Assembly (NCBI GenBank): GCA_964462985.1
Contig: CAYXAA010000005.1
Span: 116,917 to 180,916 of the forward strand
Length of the DNA: 64,000 nucleotides
Source: CAYXAA01 sp964462985
GTDB lineage: Bacteria; Pseudomonadota; Alphaproteobacteria; Rhizobiales; Stappiaceae
Direction of reading: 5' to 3'
Shown here: in pieces, positions 1 to 8,786 of the stretch
How the letters are laid out: each line of letters opens with the position of its first letter
How positions within the stretch are numbered: position 1 is the first letter of the stretch
Program-made: the position numbers and the translations under genes
The notes under the pieces: model-generated
The model's input: the letters and a program-made list of their open reading frames with translations, nothing else
Database searches by the model: none
What the model was told of the DNA's origin: nothing

Positions 1-1
1 A

Positions 2-1489
2 ATAGCTTCCTCCGCATCACCCGTGGTCGAAGAGCGGTCTCAGGATGTGGTTCGGCCGTCGACGAACGGGTCGAGCGAGACGGCGGCGCCGCCCGCCACG
101 CCGACGTCGCCGGCCGAGCGCGATCCGGCCGAGGCGCCGCAGTCGGAACCGACCGTCGGTGGGTACCGGAAGGATGCTGGCAGGAACGGCCCAATGGCGG
201 CCGAGGCGGCGCGCAGCGGCGATCCGTCGCGGCGGCGTGAGCCCGTGCTCGGTGCAAGCGAAGAAGCTGTTTCGACCGACACCCGTCCTCCATTACCCGG
301 CGATGTCGTTGCCGGCCTGACGCGCGGCGCGCGCTCGGAGAGAGCCAGCGCCCTTGGCGATACGCCGATGAAGCCGTCGCGTCTGCCCCTGATTCTGGGT
401 AGTGTGCTGGCGGCAATAATCCTGATCGGTATTGCGGCGGTGGCGTATTCCCAGCGCGACACGCTTGTCGCCTTGCTGGCCGGCGAGGAGCCGGAGAGGA
501 TAGAGCCGGGTGAGCCGCCCGCTGCGCCGGAGCCGGAGGCGACACAGGCACCGACCGAGACACCCCAGAACGGTGGCGCAGTAAAGAATGCCGAGAGACT
601 TCTTGACGACGATGCGTCTCCGGCGGCACCTGACGCCCGCTCGGTGACCACCACGCGGATCGCACCTGGCCCGGACGGCGCGGAGGACGTCGCACCCCGG
701 CAGGTCGAGCCGGAGCAGCCGCCCGCAACCATGACGCCCGATCCTGAACTTGCCCAGGAGCAAGGGCCGGACTCCACCGCGGACCAGCAGCCTCCGGCTG
801 CGCCGGCAGCACCGCAAGGCGAAGCACCGGGGGGCCCTACGGATGATGACCCGACGCCCGCAGCCCCTGAAGAGGAACCAGAGGTGACGCCGGCGCCCTC
901 TGCGGGCGCTACCGAGCCAGCACAGTCATCGACGAACGGCGAAGTTGCCGCAGTCGCGCAGCGGTCGATCCTCTACGAAGAGGGCGCCGACAACGATTCG
1001 GGTACCGCCTCGCCCGGGCGTGCAGTGTGGGAGGTCGGCACCGACGAAAGCGGCGGCCAGCCTGCCACCGTGCTGAAGCTGCGTGCCGAGATTCCCGAGC
1101 GTGGCGTGTCGGCGGATATTGAGCTGAAGCCCAATCTCGACCAGTCCCTGCCAGCAAGCCATCTGCTTGAGATCCGGTTCCAGGTTCCGCCCGACTTCCC
1201 CAGCAGGGGCGTTGCCGACATTCCGGGCCTTGTCATGAAGACAACCGAAGAGGCTCGGGGCGACGCCCTGATCGGGGCGTCGGTCAAGGTCGCAGACGGC
1301 TACTTCTGGGTGGCGCTCTCCAATGTTCCCACCGAGCGGGACCGCAACTTGTCGCTGCTGCGCGAGCGCGGCTGGATCGACATTCCGATGCTTTACGAGG
1401 ACGGCAAGCGTGCGATCCTGACGATCGAGAAGGGGAACCCGGGCACGCGGGCGGTGAACCAGGCGATTGACGCCTGGACGCAGGGATAG
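2..1489 (+). CDS. Proline/glutamate-rich single-pass membrane protein, 5' end open at window edge
   Basis: The first in-frame start is a GTG at 23 with no Shine-Dalgarno sequence, and the frame stays open to base 2, so the true start may lie outside the window. The protein from 23 is 488 aa. Residues 1-115 are low-complexity and polar. One hydrophobic segment lies at about 120-143. A long Pro/Glu/Ala-rich linker follows to about 330. A compact C-terminal domain (about 330-488) holds the motifs GRAVWEVG and GYFWVALSN. This is the layout of an inner-membrane protein with a globular periplasmic domain on a flexible stalk. I do not recognise a function. High GC and proline richness also create spurious antisense frames here. 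Confidence 0.7.
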   Translation: MASSASPVVEERSQDVVRPSTNGSSETAAPPATPTSPAERDPAEAPQSEPTVGGYRKDAGRNGPMAAEAARSGDPSRRREPVLGASEEAVSTDTRPPLPGDVVAGLTRGARSERASALGDTPMKPSRLPLILGSVLAAIILIGIAAVAYSQRDTLVALLAGEEPERIEPGEPPAAPEPEATQAPTETPQNGGAVKNAERLLDDDASPAAPDARSVTTTRIAPGPDGAEDVAPRQVEPEQPPATMTPDPELAQEQGPDSTADQQPPAAPAAPQGEAPGGPTDDDPTPAAPEEEPEVTPAPSAGATEPAQSSTNGEVAAVAQRSILYEEGADNDSGTASPGRAVWEVGTDESGGQPATVLKLRAEIPERGVSADIELKPNLDQSLPASHLLEIRFQVPPDFPSRGVADIPGLVMKTTEEARGDALIGASVKVADGYFWVALSNVPTERDRNLSLLRERGWIDIPMLYEDGKRAILTIEKGNPGTRAVNQAIDAWTQG

Positions 1490-1619
1490 GTCAGGCGCCA
1501 TCCTGCGTCCGGCGTGGATCGACCGGGCGGATCGATCGCGTCCGAACCACACGGTCGTGCGCGGCAGCGCATCGCGTTCAATCTCCACCCTTGCCAAATT
1601 CGTATAGCCGTATCATGGT

Positions 1620-1715
1620 GCAGTACCTCCGAGGGGTGCTCCGCAAGGAGCTGAGATGGCCTCAAGCCGAACCCTTAGAACCTGATCCGGGTCATACCGG
1701 CGAAGGGACTGGAAC
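1620..1715 (+). promoter_or_regulatory. TPP (THI-box) riboswitch
   Basis: The conserved thi-box blocks are directly readable. GGGGTGC starts near 1633, CTGAGATGGC lies at 1651-1660, and ACCCTTAGAACCTGATC followed by GGGTCATACCGGCGAAGGGA spans about 1671-1709. These are the signature helices and loops of the thiamine pyrophosphate aptamer. It lies about 65 nt before the TTG start of the downstream permease gene. In this family TPP binding lowers expression of thiamine biosynthesis or transport genes. It implies that the two genes after it import thiamine or a pyrimidine precursor. Confidence 0.95.
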
Positions 1716-1780
1716 CCGAGCCTTGTTTCCCGGATCTCCGACTGTCTGATCGGCCTTCAGGCTGATGGGAAGGAGATCCT

Positions 1781-2614
1781 TTGTCCGTGGTGAAGCCGAC
1801 GTCGGACATTCGTCCGACGCCTGAAACCCCAGATGTTTTCCAGCCGAGTTACCGCGGCTTGAGAGGGCTGCCGCAACGCATCCTGCGTATTGCGGCGGTG
1901 ACGGCTTCGCTTCTGGTTGCCTGGGAGGCGGCTGTTCAGCTGCTTGCCCTCCCGCCATTCATGCTGCCGGGGCCGACCCGGGTTGCAGCCGCGTTGTGGC
2001 AGCAGCGAATTTTCCTGCTCCAGAATGCCTCTGTCACGGCGCTCGAAACCGGCCTCGGCCTGCTGCTCGGTGCCGGTCTTGGCGCCCTGATAGCCCTTGC
2101 GATGGCACTCTATCCTCCAACCCGGCGTGTGGTGCTGCCGGTCATCGTCGTGAGCCAGGCGCTGCCGGTGTTCGCGATCGCACCGCTTTTGGTGCTGTGG
2201 TTCGGCTACGGACTGTCGTCGAAGGTAGCCATGGCAATGCTGATCATCTTCTTCCCAGTTGCATCGGCATTCCACGATGGTCTGCGCCGCACCGATCCCG
2301 ATCTTCTGGCCCTTGGCACGCTCTATCGTGCCAGCTCCTGGCAAATCCTCGTGCACCTGAGACTCCCGGCTGCACTGCCGGCGCTTGGATCGGGCCTGCG
2401 TGTCGCGGCAGTCTTCGCACCGATCGGCGCGGTGATTGGTGAATGGGTCGGGTCCTCCGCCGGGCTGGGTTTCGTGATGCTGCAGGCCAACGCCCGCGTG
2501 AAGACGGACCTGATGTTCGCCGCGCTGGCACTGCTCGCGGCGATGGCGGTGCTGCTACGTGCCGCCGTCGATGCCGGGACGCGTCGACTGACGCCCTGGC
2601 AAACCGAGGATTGA
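1781..2614 (+). CDS. thiX: ThiX-like ABC permease (thiamine-precursor uptake)
   Basis: A 277 aa integral membrane protein of the SsuC/TauC-type binding-protein-dependent permease family. It has about six hydrophobic segments from residue 40 to the end and the usual cytoplasmic coupling (EAA-like) region around GLRRTDPDLLALG and ASSWQILVHL. The start is TTG at 1781, chosen because GGAAGGAGAT lies just before it. The gene follows a TPP riboswitch and precedes a periplasmic binding protein of the NMT1/ThiY type. The substrate is therefore most likely a thiamine precursor such as formylaminopyrimidine or HMP. No ATPase gene follows, so the transporter is incomplete in this locus. A taurine/sulfonate permease is the nearest alternative reading, but the riboswitch argues against it. 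Confidence 0.82.
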   Translation: MSVVKPTSDIRPTPETPDVFQPSYRGLRGLPQRILRIAAVTASLLVAWEAAVQLLALPPFMLPGPTRVAAALWQQRIFLLQNASVTALETGLGLLLGAGLGALIALAMALYPPTRRVVLPVIVVSQALPVFAIAPLLVLWFGYGLSSKVAMAMLIIFFPVASAFHDGLRRTDPDLLALGTLYRASSWQILVHLRLPAALPALGSGLRVAAVFAPIGAVIGEWVGSSAGLGFVMLQANARVKTDLMFAALALLAAMAVLLRAAVDAGTRRLTPWQTED

Positions 2615-2650
2615 GCCGTGTTCCCTTCCGCGTGAAAGAGGAGAAAACGC

Positions 2651-3589
2651 ATGTTTCGCCCGGCACTTACCGCCATGCTGATGTTGATCGCACTGTCGAT
2701 TCCCGCCGCGGCGGCCGACAAGCTCACCGTGCTGCTCGACTGGTTCGTCAATCCCGATCACGCGCCGCTGGTCGTGGCCGAGCAGAAGGGCTTTTTCGAA
2801 GCGCAGGGTCTCGACGTCGAACTGGTCCAGCCTGCCGACCCGAGCGCGCCGCCGCGGCTCGTTGCCGCCAAGCAAGGCGACATCGCTGTGTCCTACCAGC
2901 CGGTATTGCATAGCCAGATCGATGAAGGACTGCCACTCGTCGCTGTCGGCGTGCTGGTCGAAACACCGCTCAATGCCCTGATCACCAAGGCGGACGGGCC
3001 GGTGCAGAACCTCGAGGATCTCCATGGCCGCAAGGTCGGCTTCTCGGTCGCGGGCTTCGAGGACGCTCTGCTGTCGGCGATGTTGAAGAGTGTCGGGCTC
3101 GCTGCGACCGATATCGAGCTCGTAAACGTCAACTTCTCGCTGTCACCGGCGTTGCTGTCGGGTCAGGTCGATGCCGTTATCGGCGGCTATCGCAATTTCG
3201 AGCTGACGCAAATCGCGCTCGAAGGTCACAAGGGCAAGGCGTTCTATCCGGAGGAACACAGCGTCCCGGCTTATGACGAGCTGATTTATATCGTGCACGA
3301 GGACGCAACCGGGGACACGCGTTTCCGCCGGTTCCTTTCGGCAGTCGAAGCGGCCACCATCTATCTGACCAATCACCCGGAGGAGGCATGGAAGGCCTTT
3401 ATTACCGCCTATCCGAACCTCGATGACGAGTTGAACCGGCAAGCTTGGTTCGACACGTTGCCGCGCTTTGCCAAGCGCCCGTCGGCGGTAGATCTCGGCC
3501 GCTACGACCGTTTCGCCACCTTTCTGCACGACAGTGGAATGATCAAGTCCATCGTGCCGGCAACAGAATACGTCAAGGCACTCCAGTGA
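2651..3589 (+). CDS. thiY: ThiY-like ABC substrate-binding protein
   Basis: A 312 aa periplasmic protein with a clear signal peptide (about residues 1-22, ending PAAAADK). It has the NMT1/ThiY fold: the N-terminal segment TVLLDWFVNPDHAPLVVAEQ is typical of pyrimidine-precursor binding proteins. AAGAGGAG precedes the ATG. It lies 36 bp after the permease gene and shares its TPP riboswitch. It should bind a thiamine pyrimidine precursor and deliver it to the ThiX-like permease. After its stop, about 165 bp of non-coding DNA separate it from convergent rpoH, and no ThiZ ATPase is seen. Confidence 0.85.
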   Translation: MFRPALTAMLMLIALSIPAAAADKLTVLLDWFVNPDHAPLVVAEQKGFFEAQGLDVELVQPADPSAPPRLVAAKQGDIAVSYQPVLHSQIDEGLPLVAVGVLVETPLNALITKADGPVQNLEDLHGRKVGFSVAGFEDALLSAMLKSVGLAATDIELVNVNFSLSPALLSGQVDAVIGGYRNFELTQIALEGHKGKAFYPEEHSVPAYDELIYIVHEDATGDTRFRRFLSAVEAATIYLTNHPEEAWKAFITAYPNLDDELNRQAWFDTLPRFAKRPSAVDLGRYDRFATFLHDSGMIKSIVPATEYVKALQ

Positions 3590-3755
3590 GCCGAGTACCT
3601 GAGGTGGCCACGGTCGACGTTGCCCGAATTGCAGATTCTACCCTCCGTTGCCGCCTCCGGAGCCTGCCTCTGGCCGCAGCAGGGGTTGACTGCACTGACC
3701 AGCCGCCAAGCGGCGAGCGCGGCAGAGGGATGGCTCCGGTGGCGTCAGGGAGGGC

Positions 3756-4661
3756 TTACCGACCAATCTGCTCGGGCTCGGGCGAGCGATGTTCCAGCTC
3801 CCGGGCGCTGCGGCGTACGGCCTTTTGAACCTTCTCGAAGGCGCGGACCTCGATCTGGCGCACGCGCTCGCGGCTGACGCCGAACTCTGTCGACAGATCC
3901 TCCAGCGTCATCGGCTCTTCCGCGAGGCGTCGGGCCTCGAAGATCCTGCGCTCGCGCTCGTTGAGCACGTCCATTGCTTCGCTCAGCAACTGACGGCGTT
4001 GGTCGAGTTCTTCCTGATTGGCAAGCACGGTTTCCTGGCTGTCGCTGTCGTCGACGAGCCAGTCCTGCCATTCGCCGGATTCGGATTCGGCGCGGATGGG
4101 CGCGTTCAGCGAGGCGTCGCCGGCCAGCCGACGATTCATCGAGACAACGTCCTCTTCGGTGACCCCGAGCTTGGTCGCAATCTCCTGAACCTGATCCGGC
4201 CTGAGGTCGCCCTCGTCAAGAGCCTGGATCCGGCCCTTCAGGCGACGCAGGTTGAAGAACAGCCGCTTCTGGTTCGCTGTGGTGCCCATCTTCACCAGGC
4301 TCCACGAGCGAAGGATGTATTCCTGAATTGCGGCCTTGATCCACCACATCGCATAGGTAGCGAGCCGGAAGCCCTTGTCGGGCTCGAACCGCTTGACAGC
4401 CTGCATCAGGCCGACGTTGCCTTCAGATATTACCTCTGCAATCGGCAGACCGTAGCCGCGATAGCCCATAGCGATCTTGGCGACGAGCCTGAGATGCGAA
4501 GTGACAAGCTTTTCTGCAGCCTCCGGATCCTCATGCTCCTTGTAGCGCTTGGCGAGCATGTACTCTTCCTGTGGCTCAAGCATGGGGAAGCGCCGGATCT
4601 CATCGAGATAACGGCTCAGACCGCCTTCCCCGGCAGTCAGTACAGGTACGTTCTGGGCCAT
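3756..4661 (-). CDS. rpoH: RNA polymerase sigma-32 factor (heat shock)
   Basis: A 301 aa sigma-70-family protein of RpoH length. Region 2 contains HLRLVAKIAMGYRGYGLP and the RpoH box-like run with FNLRRLKGRI. Region 4 ends with the helix-turn-helix FGVSRERVRQIE. The start is ATG at 4661 (MAQNVPVLTAGEGG), preceded by GAAAGGGGGC. A longer frame to 4724 lacks a ribosome binding site. The factor directs RNA polymerase to chaperone and protease promoters under heat or envelope stress. It stands alone, convergent with the thi genes. Confidence 0.96.
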   Translation of the reverse strand: MAQNVPVLTAGEGGLSRYLDEIRRFPMLEPQEEYMLAKRYKEHEDPEAAEKLVTSHLRLVAKIAMGYRGYGLPIAEVISEGNVGLMQAVKRFEPDKGFRLATYAMWWIKAAIQEYILRSWSLVKMGTTANQKRLFFNLRRLKGRIQALDEGDLRPDQVQEIATKLGVTEEDVVSMNRRLAGDASLNAPIRAESESGEWQDWLVDDSDSQETVLANQEELDQRRQLLSEAMDVLNERERRIFEARRLAEEPMTLEDLSTEFGVSRERVRQIEVRAFEKVQKAVRRSARELEHRSPEPEQIGR

Positions 4662-4892
4662 GAAATGCGCCCCCTTTCTCCCAAGCTGCGCGCGCCGCCG
4701 GCCAATCGTTCCGAACCGGACCAAACAAGCCGCGCGCCGGCGCCCGTTCAGGCGCGCCGTCGAAATTCACTATATGGGGCTTTGCGTCGAAAACGCGACC
4801 CGGCGGTGCGTAAAAACGCCTCACCTTAGGCCCAACCATCAAGTCAAGATTGCGTTCCGACCTCGCGCACCCTTGCGGGAGAACGGGCGGTT

Positions 4893-5912
4893 TCAGATTT
4901 GCCGGAGTGCGTCGACAACCGCTTCAAAATCCGGCGGCAACGGACTTTCGAACCGCATGACCTTGCCAGATTGGGGATGCTCGAACGCTAGCAGGCCGGC
5001 GTGCAGGGCCTGACGCGGAAAGGCGGCGACGAGGCCGCGCGCAGGCTCGGGCAGGCGCGCAGACTTGGTGCGGAAACCGGCGCCGTAATCGCTGTCGCCG
5101 ATCAGCGGATGTCCGATGTGGGCCATGTGAACCCGGATCTGGTGGGTGCGGCCGGTCTCTAGCCGGCAGGTCAGAAGGGACGCCAGCGCTGCTGTCTCCT
5201 GTGGGCCGAAACGCTCGACGACCTGCCAGTGTGTAACGGCATGGCGCCCGCCGGACTGCGTGACTGCGATCTTGCGGCGATCAGAGGTGGCCCGGGCCAA
5301 GGCCGCATTCACCGTGCCCTTCAGCGCCGCCGGCGCACCCCACACCAGCGCGCAATACGCCCGCTCCAGTGAACCGGTGCGGCCGTGGTCGGCGAATTGA
5401 GCGGCAAGCGCGCGATGCGCATGGTCCGTCTTGGCGGCAACGATCAGACCGGTGGTGTCCTTGTCGAGGCGGTGAACGATCCCTGGCCGGCGCACGCCGC
5501 CTATGCCGGACAGGGTGTCGCCGCAATGGGCGATCAGGGCGTTGACCAGCGTGCCTGTCCAGTGGCCCGCGCCCGGGTGCACCACCAGCCCGGCGGGCTT
5601 GTCGATTACGATCAGGGAGGAGTCCTCGTAGACGATGTCGAGAGCGATGTCCTCGGCCTGCGGCTCCGCAGGTTCGGGCGTTGGCACCGCAATGACGATT
5701 GCTTCGCCTTCGTTGACCCTGTATTTCGGCTCCACTATCGTGCGGCCGCCGACCATCACCTCGCCCTGTCGGATCAGGGCCTGGATCCGGTTGCGGCTCA
5801 GCCCCGTAACGTGACGCGCCAGCACGGCATCGAGCCGACCTCCGGCATCGTCGCTTGAAACCGTCACTTCAGCCCGGTCGGGATCGTCGCCTTCCTCAAA
5901 CAGGTCACTCAT
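4893..5912 (-). CDS. rluD: RluD-family 23S rRNA pseudouridine synthase
   Basis: A 339 aa protein. An N-terminal S4 RNA-binding domain (about residues 18-70, RLDAVLARHVTGLSRNRIQ) is followed by the RluA/RluD catalytic domain. The catalytic aspartate lies in HRLDKDTTGLIV, and RTHQIRVHMAHIGHPLIGD is the conserved late motif. It isomerises specific uridines in the large-subunit rRNA helix 69 region. The start ATG (5910-5912) overlaps by two bases the start ATG of the divergent gene at 5911, so each promoter lies inside or beyond the other gene's 5' coding sequence. RluC/RluA specificity cannot be excluded by reading alone. Confidence 0.9.
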   Translation of the reverse strand: MSDLFEEGDDPDRAEVTVSSDDAGGRLDAVLARHVTGLSRNRIQALIRQGEVMVGGRTIVEPKYRVNEGEAIVIAVPTPEPAEPQAEDIALDIVYEDSSLIVIDKPAGLVVHPGAGHWTGTLVNALIAHCGDTLSGIGGVRRPGIVHRLDKDTTGLIVAAKTDHAHRALAAQFADHGRTGSLERAYCALVWGAPAALKGTVNAALARATSDRRKIAVTQSGGRHAVTHWQVVERFGPQETAALASLLTCRLETGRTHQIRVHMAHIGHPLIGDSDYGAGFRTKSARLPEPARGLVAAFPRQALHAGLLAFEHPQSGKVMRFESPLPPDFEAVVDALRQI

Positions 5913-6261
5913 GGATCATCCCGTTCTCGATGACGACAAGGAACCGCCGCTGGATCCGGCGGCCGAGCGGCTGCAGGCCAAGCTGAAGCGCCTGCTTGTG
6001 GTATCGAGCCTCATCATGGTTCTCGGCTTTGTCGCCGTCTTTGCCGCGATCCTGTATAAGCTGACGGCCGGCTCCGGCAAGGGCCCCGACGAGGAGCCAG
6101 CCGCGACGATAGCGCTTCCGGCTGATGCCGAGGTCTTGTCGATGACCATCTCCGAGGGACGATTGATACTGTTGGTCCGGCAGGAAACACGGCAGTCACT
6201 CTTTTATTTCGATCCCATAACCGGGCGTCAGCTCGGCCGCAGCGACTTCGTCGTTCGATAG
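5911..6261 (+). CDS. Small single-pass membrane protein (DUF6476-like)
   Basis: A 116 aa protein with a short acidic N-terminus, one strong transmembrane helix at about residues 29-52 (LLVVSSLIMVLGFVAVFAAI) and an approximately 60-residue outward domain ending GRQLGRSDFVVR. Small proteins of this layout sit divergent to rluD, upstream of rpoH, in many Hyphomicrobiales. I believe they are annotated DUF6476, but I cannot confirm it here. Its ATG at 5911 shares the tetranucleotide CATG with the rluD start codon. Function unknown. Confidence 0.8.
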   Translation: MDHPVLDDDKEPPLDPAAERLQAKLKRLLVVSSLIMVLGFVAVFAAILYKLTAGSGKGPDEEPAATIALPADAEVLSMTISEGRLILLVRQETRQSLFYFDPITGRQLGRSDFVVR

Positions 6262-6477
6262 ACCGCTGTTGGTTTCAGCACGTCAGGAATGGATCGGTAC
6301 CTGCGTCTCCTATCAACCTCTACGCGCGCAGAGGGAGCAGCTGGTGGCGGGCCGATCGAAGTCGGTACGGCCAGCGGACAAGGCCTTGAATTGTCGCCCG
6401 TCGATATGACCGCAGGGCTTGCCAAGTGGAGCGCAAGCCGCTATACCGCGCGTCCATCGTCTCAGCGACCGACTGAT
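6262..6477. other. Intergenic stretch before tRNA-Glu, nothing identified
   Basis: About 216 bp between the small membrane protein and the tRNA. I see no convincing reading frame, terminator hairpin or repeat. It presumably carries the tRNA promoter. Confidence 0.5.
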
Positions 6478-6553
6478 GCCCCCATCGTCTAGCGGTCTAG
6501 GACGCCGCCCTCTCACGGCGGAAACAGGGGTTCGAGTCCCCTTGGGGGTGCCA
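6478..6553 (+). tRNA. tRNA-Glu (anticodon CTC), CCA encoded
   Basis: A complete cloverleaf is readable. The acceptor GCCCCCA pairs with TGGGGGT, followed by discriminator G and an encoded CCA at 6551-6553. The anticodon arm is CCGCC-CTCTCAC-GGCGG with anticodon CTC. The T arm contains GGTTCGAGTCC. It decodes GAG. The sequence just downstream (to about 6563) has a gapped imitation at 8682-8702, beyond the neighbouring GMC oxidoreductase gene. Confidence 0.96.
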
Positions 6554-6600
6554 TTCGTTTTACAACATATTGAAGGGCCTAGCCTTTCCGGCTTCGCCCC

Positions 6601-8328
6601 TTACCTCATTCGAAGGTGCGGGGCGATCGAACGCTTCCGCGCCCTGAGCAAGGGCTGTGCGGCGCGCGCGGGGGCGTCTTGCTGGTGGCAGAGCGGCACG
6701 GCAGACGTGTAGCCGCGTGCGCTTTGGTGTCTGGCGCCGTCCAACGTCTTCAGATGGTCTGCAAGCCGGTGTGCAAGGGCTACGATGGTAAGCGTCGGCA
6801 GGTCGTTGCCGGCGGTCGGAAACACCGAACTGCCGAGCACGAACAGATTGCTGGTGCCATGCACCTTGCAGTTCGCATCGACGACACCCAGTCGAGCGTC
6901 TTTGTGCATGCGGGTTGTGCCCATGTGATGCCACGTGCAGGCCGGACGCTCGAGTGCTTCCCATTCTTCCGGCCGAACCACGAGCTTGCCGATCCCACCG
7001 ACGTGCACTTCCCGACCGATGATGTCGAGTGTCCGCCGAAGCGAATCGTAAGTGGCATCTGTCAGGTGCCAGCGCAGTTCCGCTTGCGGAAGGCCAAACC
7101 GATCCGTCGTTTCCGTCAGGACGACGCGGCTCGACGGGCTCGGCTCGGGCTCCAAGATATGATGCAGGCGGAAGGACTGTGTGAGCAGTGTCGGCCGGGC
7201 CATGTGCATGAACCAGGACCACAGCAGGCCGGACGCAGGGGTGGGGATCTTTATCAAGGCTTCAAGCAGGCCGATATCCGCCGCTCCCGCAGCCACGCGG
7301 GCTCTTTCTCGCTCCAGAAACATTGCTCTCAGGGAAGAGAGTTTCTCTGCATCCTGACCAAGAAAGCAGGGCTCGATCCAGGCTCGATGGTTGAGAAGTT
7401 TGTGAGACCTGAGAACTTCCGGGGGCAAGGTTAGCCCTTGGACAACTACGGAGCTGTGCCTGTCAAGCCGGGCCGCCCGCTTCAGCTTGTGCCACCGGGT
7501 GGTCCGGACCCGATCGAGGCGAAAAAGCGCTCGTCTCGCATCCCGGCTGTGCGGGAGGATGGTTCCGAGCGTGAAGCGGGGATGATCCATGAAGAAGCGG
7601 CCGACGAGCCCGTGCTGATTTCCGATACCCTGGCTCAACAACATCAGCCGGGCATTTTCTATGCCGCCTGCGGCAAGCACAAAAAGTCGAGCCTTGACGC
7701 TGACTTCGTTCGTTCCGCATCTGGAGACTACATCGTGTACGTGGTTGTTTCCGGCGGCCGGTCTCAGGAAGAGAGCCGTGCAGTTGAGAACCAAGGTGAC
7801 ATTCTCAGCCGTTTGCAAAGGCCGTTTGAAATGTTGGCCGAGTCGGAGATTGCTGCAGAGGGAGGCTGCATCCAGCCGAAGCAGCGTCGACCGTCCAACC
7901 GGAAGCCGCTGGCGTTGGCCCAGTGCGCCCGGATCCTGAATTCCCAGGGTCTCCTTGGCTCGAACGTAATACGGCGCCAGATGGTGTCGGTCGAATGGCC
8001 AGCCACTGAACGAGACCCATGGCCGCGCTTGAAAATCCTGTTCGTCAAGCGGTTTGCAGAAGCCGCCCCAACCCATTGGTTGCGTGCTGCCGCCGTAACC
8101 ACGAAGACGACATGTTCTGAGAGACTCGTATGGAAGCCCGCCTATCATACCCGAATTGAGATCCTGAGACTCTTGGCTCAGCCGCTTTCCGCCACTCTCC
8201 AGAACGCAAACCGTCAAACGCTGGCCGATGAGATCTGCGGCAAGCGTCAGTCCACCGGCGCCAGCACCAATGATGCAAACGTCAAACAGCTTGTCCGGAG
8301 GTAAATCCTTAAAATCAGAAATCGACAT
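6601..8328 (-). CDS. FAD-dependent GMC-family oxidoreductase
   Basis: A 575 aa flavoprotein. The N-terminal dinucleotide-binding motif IIGAGAGGLTLAADL is at about residues 19-33, with the ESGG turn after it. The GMC C-terminal domain has the motif ACTWHHMGTTRM and the closing AGNDLPTLTIVALAHRLADHL. It should oxidise an alcohol or sugar hydroxyl group; the substrate is unknown. The ATG has no evident Shine-Dalgarno sequence. The last 35 residues (after KTLDG) are poorly conserved-looking. Codon choice is less GC-skewed than in neighbours, and the gene lies between a tRNA-Glu 3' end and an AT-rich stretch. This suggests recent acquisition. Confidence 0.85.
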   Translation of the reverse strand: MSISDFKDLPPDKLFDVCIIGAGAGGLTLAADLIGQRLTVCVLESGGKRLSQESQDLNSGMIGGLPYESLRTCRLRGYGGSTQPMGWGGFCKPLDEQDFQARPWVSFSGWPFDRHHLAPYYVRAKETLGIQDPGALGQRQRLPVGRSTLLRLDAASLCSNLRLGQHFKRPLQTAENVTLVLNCTALFLRPAAGNNHVHDVVSRCGTNEVSVKARLFVLAAGGIENARLMLLSQGIGNQHGLVGRFFMDHPRFTLGTILPHSRDARRALFRLDRVRTTRWHKLKRAARLDRHSSVVVQGLTLPPEVLRSHKLLNHRAWIEPCFLGQDAEKLSSLRAMFLERERARVAAGAADIGLLEALIKIPTPASGLLWSWFMHMARPTLLTQSFRLHHILEPEPSPSSRVVLTETTDRFGLPQAELRWHLTDATYDSLRRTLDIIGREVHVGGIGKLVVRPEEWEALERPACTWHHMGTTRMHKDARLGVVDANCKVHGTSNLFVLGSSVFPTAGNDLPTLTIVALAHRLADHLKTLDGARHQSARGYTSAVPLCHQQDAPARAAQPLLRARKRSIAPHLRMR

Positions 8329-8786
8329 GACAGTAAGCGCTCTTCAAAGCCGATCAAATCCGCCTTGCGGCAAGGGTAGAAAGTAAGCTTTGTTCCCTTG
8401 CAACTTTGCATTCTGCTAGCGCTCAGCCCCAATTTAATTACTGAGACTGTTCTTCATCTGAATTAATTTCAGAACGGACCCAAACAGACTTTCAAATGCT
8501 TAGCCTATACGGCGGATAATACTTGAGTATATTTACAAGAAAAGCAGGTTCTGTTTCAATCAGGCGATCATCCTGTGCCAATAATCTTTCCGTCCGCGCC
8601 CCCATCTTATAAGTCTTGGAAGTATCGGCAAAGGCTTTGAGCCAATCCAGCTGCCGAGTGCGGCGGCAATCGGTGTCCCAGATTGGGGGCATTCGTTACA
8701 ATCCGCAGGGAATCGCGTTTTCCTCCTGTGAACACTCCAGTCGGCTCCAATGGCCGGGTCCGGCGGACCGAGGCACCACACGCCCA
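8329..8786. other. AT-rich intergenic stretch, no supportable gene
   Basis: This 458 bp segment is visibly AT-richer than the rest of the window, especially 8400-8560 with runs such as AATTTAATTACTGAG. It carries the promoter side of the GMC oxidoreductase gene. Short frames on the minus strand (for example 8492-8692) have no recognisable product. The block TTGGGGG then CATTCGTT then ACAA at 8684-8701 echoes the 3' end of tRNA-Glu plus the bases after it. Confidence 0.5.

Noticed and set aside
3590..3755. Possible remnant of a thiZ ATPase after thiY
   Set aside because: No Walker A, signature or Walker B fragment in any frame.
3789..4829. 346-codon open frame on the plus strand
   Set aside because: Antisense to rpoH, whose sigma-factor motifs are unmistakable.
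8492..8692. 66-codon minus-strand frame in the AT-rich stretch, considered as an integrase remnant
   Set aside because: No tyrosine-recombinase motif can be seen, and neighbouring frames are equally plausible; only the composition and repeats are reported.
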